Positions 8,197-11,130 of a DNA stretch of 11,130 bases are shown piece by piece. Source of the DNA: JANOGU01 sp964499865 (GTDB taxonomy: Bacteria; Pseudomonadota; Alphaproteobacteria; Rhodobacterales; Rhodobacteraceae); NCBI GenBank assembly GCA_964499865.1, contig CAZCPY010000102.1, forward strand, positions 1 through 11,130, in the 5' to 3' direction. The position numbers and the translations under genes were made by a program. Every line of letters begins with the position of its first letter. Position 1 is the first letter of the stretch. Below the pieces are notes generated by a model. The model was given only the letters and a program-made list of their open reading frames with translations. It made no database searches and had not been told where the DNA came from.

Positions 8197-9245
8197 ATGC
8201 GCCGCCGAACCCTGCTGGCCGCCCTTCCGGCCCTTGCCATGCCGCGCCTGCCGCGGGCGCAAGGGGCAGACCCGGCAGCGGCCTACCTGGCCGAGGCGGG
8301 GGTGCCAGGCGTGGCCTGGGCGGTGCTGAAGGCAGGCGGGCGCCTGCGCGGCGGGGCGGCCGGGCTTGCGGATCCCGCAACGGGCGAGGAGATGACGCCC
8401 GATCACCGGCTGCGCATCGCCTCGGTGTCCAAACCGCTGACGGCGGCCACGGTGCTGACGCTGGCCGAAGCGGGGCGGCTGTCGCTGCGGGACCGTCCGA
8501 TGGCGTGCTGGCGCGGCTGGTGCCGCCGGTGCTGCCGCGGGGCGCGGCCAGGGTGGCGGATGTGACGCTGGACCATCTGCTGACGCATACGTCGGGCGGC
8601 TGGCCGCCGGTCTTCGACCCGATGTTCACCCGGCCCGCGCTGCCGCTGCCGCTGCTGGTGACCGAGACGCTGGCCAGCCGCCCGCTGACAGCGCCGCCCG
8701 GGACAGTCTGGGCCTATTCCAACTTCGGCTATGCGCTGCTGGGCCTGGTGATCGAGGCGGTGACGGGCCAGCCCTATGCGCAGGCCGTGGCCGGCCGGCT
8801 GGGCATGACGGTCGGTGACAACGGCTTTGCAGTTGCCGGGGACGGGGCCGGCAGCGCCCCGGGCGAGGCGGCCTACGTCAGCGCCGAGATGGACCCTCAG
8901 GCCCTGCCGATGGCGCGCCTGACGGCGGTGGGCGGCTGGATCGCCGCGGCCCCGGTGCTTGCACGGGCGCTGGCCGGGATCGACGGCGCGGGCGCGGACA
9001 TCGTGCCGCGCGCTGTTCCCGCGATGATGGCCCGGCCCTGGCAAGCCGGAGCGGGTTACGGCCGCGGCCTGATCCTGAACCCCGCGCATGGCAACCGCTG
9101 GCACGACGGCAGCCTGCCCGGCACGACCGCCTTCGCGGTGCTGGTCGACGGCGGCGATGTCATGGTGGCGCTGGCCAACGGGCGGACGCCGGACAGCCTG
9201 CTTGCGATGGAGACAATGCTGTGGACGCTTTACCTTGACGGCTAG
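8197..9245 (+). pseudogene. Class C beta-lactamase-like serine hydrolase, interrupted by a one-base frameshift
   Basis: The gene encodes an exported member of the class C beta-lactamase/penicillin-binding/esterase superfamily. It has all three catalytic elements but is split over two frames. Part one (from 8197, running to a stop at 8563-8565) has a short Arg-rich signal peptide and SVSK (S76-K79), the SxxK nucleophile motif. Part two (in frame from about 8499 to 9245) carries LLTHTSGG, then YSN in WAYSNFGY (the YxN motif) and HDGSLPG (the KTG-like HxG box). Family similarity crosses smoothly if one G is restored at 8499, giving CCG-GAT-GGC, so a single-base deletion or sequencing error explains the break. 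Repaired length would be about 349 residues. The start at 8197 is preferred over the ATG at 8164 because TGAGG (8187-8191) precedes it with 5 bp and the signal peptide begins there. The substrate (peptide, ester or lactam) cannot be told. Confidence 0.75.
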
Positions 9246-9305
9246 TCCGGTCAACGGATCGTGAGAAACCTATCCACCCTTGGCTCCGTATAGCGGAGGA
9301 CCCCC

Positions 9306-10235
9306 ATGGAAAGGCCTGTCATGCCAAAGTTCATTCCCGACCTGCGCTGGTCAGACGTGACGCCGAAGGCGATGTTCCTGAATCGCCGCAACCTGCTGGC
9401 AGGCGTGGCGGCGCTGGCGGCCTCGCCCGCGCTGGCGCAGATCGGTGCGGCCAGGAGCGCGTTTTCGACGGACGAGGCGCCGACCTCCCTCGAGGACATC
9501 ACCTCGTACAACAACTTCTACGAGTTCGGCACGGGCAAGGAGGATCCCGCCGCCTATGCCGGGGCGCTGACGACCGACCCCTGGGCGATCGAGATCGGCG
9601 GGATGGTCGACCGGCCCGGCACCTATGACCTGGCAGACGTGATGAAGGACGCCCCGCTCGAGGAGCGCATCTACCGTCTGCGCTGCGTCGAGGCGTGGTC
9701 GATGGTGGTGCCCTGGGTGGGCTTTGAACTGTCGCACCTTCTGAACCGGGTGGGTGTGCAGCCGGGGGCGAAGTATGTCGCCTTCGAGACCCTGTTCCGC
9801 CCCGAGGAGATGTTCGCCCAGGAACGTGCGATCCTCGACTGGCCCTATGTCGAGGGCCTGCGCCTGGACGAGGCGATGCACCCGCTGACCATCCTGGCGA
9901 CCGGGCTTTACGGCGATCCGATGCCCAAGCAGAACGGCGCGCCGATCCGGCTGGTCGTGCCGTGGAAGTACGGCTTCAAGTCGATCAAGAGCATCGTCAG
10001 GATCACGCTTGTGGCCGACCAGCCGCCGACCACCTGGAACATGCTGCAGCCGCAGGAGTACGGGTTCTATTCCAACGTGAACCCCGAGGTGGACCACCCG
10101 CGGTGGAGCCAGGCGTCCGAACGCCGGGTCGGCGGCGGGCTGTTCGCGGGGCGGATCGATACGCTGATGTTCAACGGCTATGCCGAACAGGTCGCGGGGC
10201 TTTATGCCGGCATGGATCTGCGGGCCAACTACTGA
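9306..10235 (+). CDS. msrP: Periplasmic protein-methionine-sulfoxide reductase, catalytic molybdoprotein MsrP (YedY)
   Basis: The 309-residue product matches MsrP throughout. It is the molybdopterin enzyme that reduces methionine sulfoxide in periplasmic proteins, using electrons from MsrQ. A twin-arginine signal is visible (NRRNLLAG, R27-R28, with cleavage near ALA|Q after residue 44), in line with Tat export of the folded, cofactor-loaded protein. The cysteine that ligates molybdenum is C127 in RLRCVEAWSMVVPW. Other conserved blocks are YNNFYEFG at 68-75, PYVEGLRLDEAMHPLT, NGAPIRLVVPWKYGFKSIKSI and the C-terminal NGYAEQVAGLYAGMDLR. The ATG at 9306 has GGAGGA (9295-9300) 5 bp upstream; an in-frame ATG at 9321 is less well placed. 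Its TGA shares its last base with the msrQ start. The gene begins 60 bp after the serine hydrolase, with no terminator seen between them, so some read-through is possible. Confidence 0.97.
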   Translation: MERPVMPKFIPDLRWSDVTPKAMFLNRRNLLAGVAALAASPALAQIGAARSAFSTDEAPTSLEDITSYNNFYEFGTGKEDPAAYAGALTTDPWAIEIGGMVDRPGTYDLADVMKDAPLEERIYRLRCVEAWSMVVPWVGFELSHLLNRVGVQPGAKYVAFETLFRPEEMFAQERAILDWPYVEGLRLDEAMHPLTILATGLYGDPMPKQNGAPIRLVVPWKYGFKSIKSIVRITLVADQPPTTWNMLQPQEYGFYSNVNPEVDHPRWSQASERRVGGGLFAGRIDTLMFNGYAEQVAGLYAGMDLRANY

Positions 10236-10837
10236 TGATGTTCCTCGATACGTCGGCGGTCAACGCGCGGCTGCGCTTCTCGCCGCTCTGGGTCTACGGC
10301 ATGGGGGCGGTGCCCGGGGTCTGGCTTGTCTGGCAGGCGGCGGCGGGCGGGCTGGGCGCCGACCCGGTCAAGACGCTGGAGCGCGAACTCGGCGTGCTCG
10401 CGTTGCAGCTTCTTGTGGCGACGCTGGCCGTGGCTCCGCTGCGCGACCTGACGGGTGTCAGCCTGATCCGGTTCCGCCGCGCGCTGGGGGTGCTGACCTT
10501 CGCCTACGCCGCGCTGCACTTCACCGTCTGGCTGACGCTGGATCTTGCCTTCCGCTGGAACGAGGTCGGGGCGGATATCGTCAGGCGGCCGTTCATCACG
10601 GTGGGGTTCCTGGCCCTGGCGCTGATGCTTCCCCTTGCGGTCACGTCGAACAACGCCGGCGTGCGCCGGCTGGGGGCCGCGGTCTGGAAACGTCTTCACC
10701 GCCTGACCTATCCGGCCGCGCTGCTGGGAGCGATTCACTACCTGTGGCTGGTCAAGGTCTGGTCGGCCGAACCGCTGGCCTATCTTGGCGCCGTGATCCT
10801 GCTTCTGGCGTTTCGGCTGCGCCGATGGACGGCATGA
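10235..10837 (+). CDS. msrQ: Heme-binding membrane subunit MsrQ (YedZ)
   Basis: The 200-residue product is the inner-membrane b-type heme protein that passes electrons from the respiratory chain (quinone) or a flavin donor to MsrP. About six hydrophobic segments are visible, in the ferric-reductase-like fold of the family. Three conserved histidines, H95 (ALHFTVW), H155 (KRLHRLTY) and H168 (AIHYLW), correspond with a constant offset to recalled heme-region histidines of E. coli MsrQ. The start ATG at 10235 overlaps the msrP stop by one base (TGATG); a second ATG follows directly at 10238. Translation is probably coupled to msrP, and the two form an operon. No intrinsic terminator is evident downstream. 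Confidence 0.95.
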   Translation: MMFLDTSAVNARLRFSPLWVYGMGAVPGVWLVWQAAAGGLGADPVKTLERELGVLALQLLVATLAVAPLRDLTGVSLIRFRRALGVLTFAYAALHFTVWLTLDLAFRWNEVGADIVRRPFITVGFLALALMLPLAVTSNNAGVRRLGAAVWKRLHRLTYPAALLGAIHYLWLVKVWSAEPLAYLGAVILLLAFRLRRWTA

Positions 10838-10944
10838 TCCTTGCCGCACCGCAGCGCTCTGGTGGAAGATTCGGAAAGCGACGCAAGATGTTGGGCAACT
10901 TTCGGTCGCCCTCCAAGATTCGTCATGCGGCTGTGATTTTCCTC

Positions 10945-10973
10945 TTGCGTCGGGCGGAAGGCGGACGTAAATC
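10945..10973 (+). promoter_or_regulatory. Candidate promoter upstream of a presumed rRNA operon
   Basis: TTGCGT (10945-10950) and TAAATC (10968-10973) stand 17 bp apart, preceded by a short T-rich patch (GATTTTCC). Each hexamer matches consensus at only three of six positions. The call rests mainly on its place about 100 bp ahead of a boxA-like element in a gene-free region. The rest of 10838-10944 shows only an 8-bp direct repeat AAGATTCG (10866-10873 and 10915-10922). Confidence 0.35.
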
Positions 10974-11041
10974 CCGCCCCGCGTCGACGGACGGATGACC
11001 GCCCGCCGCGCACTGCTCTGGAGGCAAGACGTTCGGTCATT

Positions 11042-11130
11042 CCGGGAAACCGGCTGGCTGGATGTTGCTGTCTCGCGCTCTTTGAAGATGTGAGTAGATG
11101 AAGGGATATGAGGGCGGCTGGGTTGCTTTG
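11042..11130 (+). promoter_or_regulatory. Putative rRNA operon leader with boxB-like hairpin and boxA
   Basis: GCTCTTTGAA at 11077-11086 closely resembles the boxA antitermination element of bacterial rrn leaders. It is preceded at 11042-11053 by a small CCGG-GAAA-CCGG hairpin in the position of boxB. The following AAGGGATATG and GGGCGG resemble what I recall of sequence just ahead of 16S rRNA in Rhodobacteraceae. No mature rRNA sequence lies within the window, so the 16S gene, if present, begins beyond 11130. No protein-coding signal was seen in 10838-11130. Confidence 0.5.

Noticed and set aside
8490..8510. Programmed ribosomal frameshifting in the hydrolase gene
   Set aside because: The sequence around the break has no X-XXY-YYZ slippery heptamer; a simple one-base loss explains it.
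9265..9292. GAAACC-N16-CGTATA upstream of msrP, resembling an ECF promoter
   Set aside because: A start site from it would fall inside or after the msrP Shine-Dalgarno at 9295-9300, so the transcript would lack its ribosome binding site.
10861..10922. Direct repeat AAGATTCG (10866 and 10915) as a possible att site or iteron
   Set aside because: Only 8 bp, two copies, no integrase, tRNA or replication gene nearby; expected by chance.
10780..11040. 86-codon minus-strand open frame over the end of msrQ and the rrn-like region
   Set aside because: Overlaps msrQ, has no ribosome binding site or recognisable motif, and runs through the presumed promoter region.

Overview
The window reads as the chromosome of a high-GC alphaproteobacterium, most likely in the Rhodobacteraceae (Rhodobacter/Paracoccus-like). 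The evidence is the very GC-rich coding DNA, the protein flavour of ClpB, MsrP and MsrQ, a TGATCC-type ECF promoter, and a closing segment that resembles the leader of a Rhodobacteraceae rRNA operon. This placement is inference from recalled patterns; no search was run. No mobile element, CRISPR array, tRNA or prophage gene was recognised.

Layout. (1) 1-1587 (+): the C-terminal ~60% of the disaggregase ClpB, cut by the window edge. (2) 1626-6849 (-): a compact four-gene leucine/isovalerate catabolism operon, transcribed liuB (methylcrotonyl-CoA carboxylase carboxyltransferase subunit), liuD (biotin-carrying subunit), liuE (HMG-CoA lyase), liuC (3-methylglutaconyl-CoA hydratase-type crotonase). 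It converges on clpB, and a perfect GC-rich hairpin lies between them. (3) 6993-7493 (+): a small exported protein of unknown function, built from two diverged copies of a cysteine-containing unit, divergent from liuB across a 143-bp region that holds a near-perfect inverted repeat. (4) 7530-8009 (-): an exported single-domain fasciclin protein with an ECF (RpoE/ChrR-like) promoter candidate; it converges with gene 3 on a perfect terminator hairpin. (5) 8197-9245 (+): an exported class C beta-lactamase-like serine hydrolase, split by a one-base frameshift near 8499 although all catalytic motifs remain. (6) 9306-10837 (+): msrP-msrQ, the periplasmic methionine sulfoxide repair pair, overlapping by one base. 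(7) 10838-11130: 293 non-coding bases with a promoter candidate, a small hairpin and a boxA-like element, probably leading into a 16S rRNA gene just beyond the window.

How the genes work together. The four liu enzymes carry 3-methylcrotonyl-CoA through 3-methylglutaconyl-CoA and HMG-CoA to acetyl-CoA and acetoacetate. The acyl-CoA dehydrogenase that normally supplies the first step is not in the window. Several genes from 6993 onward act in the cell envelope. The fasciclin gene (possible singlet-oxygen/RpoE control) and msrPQ (repair of oxidised periplasmic methionines) suggest an oxidative-stress theme, but they are separate transcription units. I saw no convincing novel multi-gene system. 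The items most worth a second look are the duplicated-domain exported protein, the ECF-type fasciclin promoter, the inverted repeat at the liu divergent promoter, and the frameshifted hydrolase.
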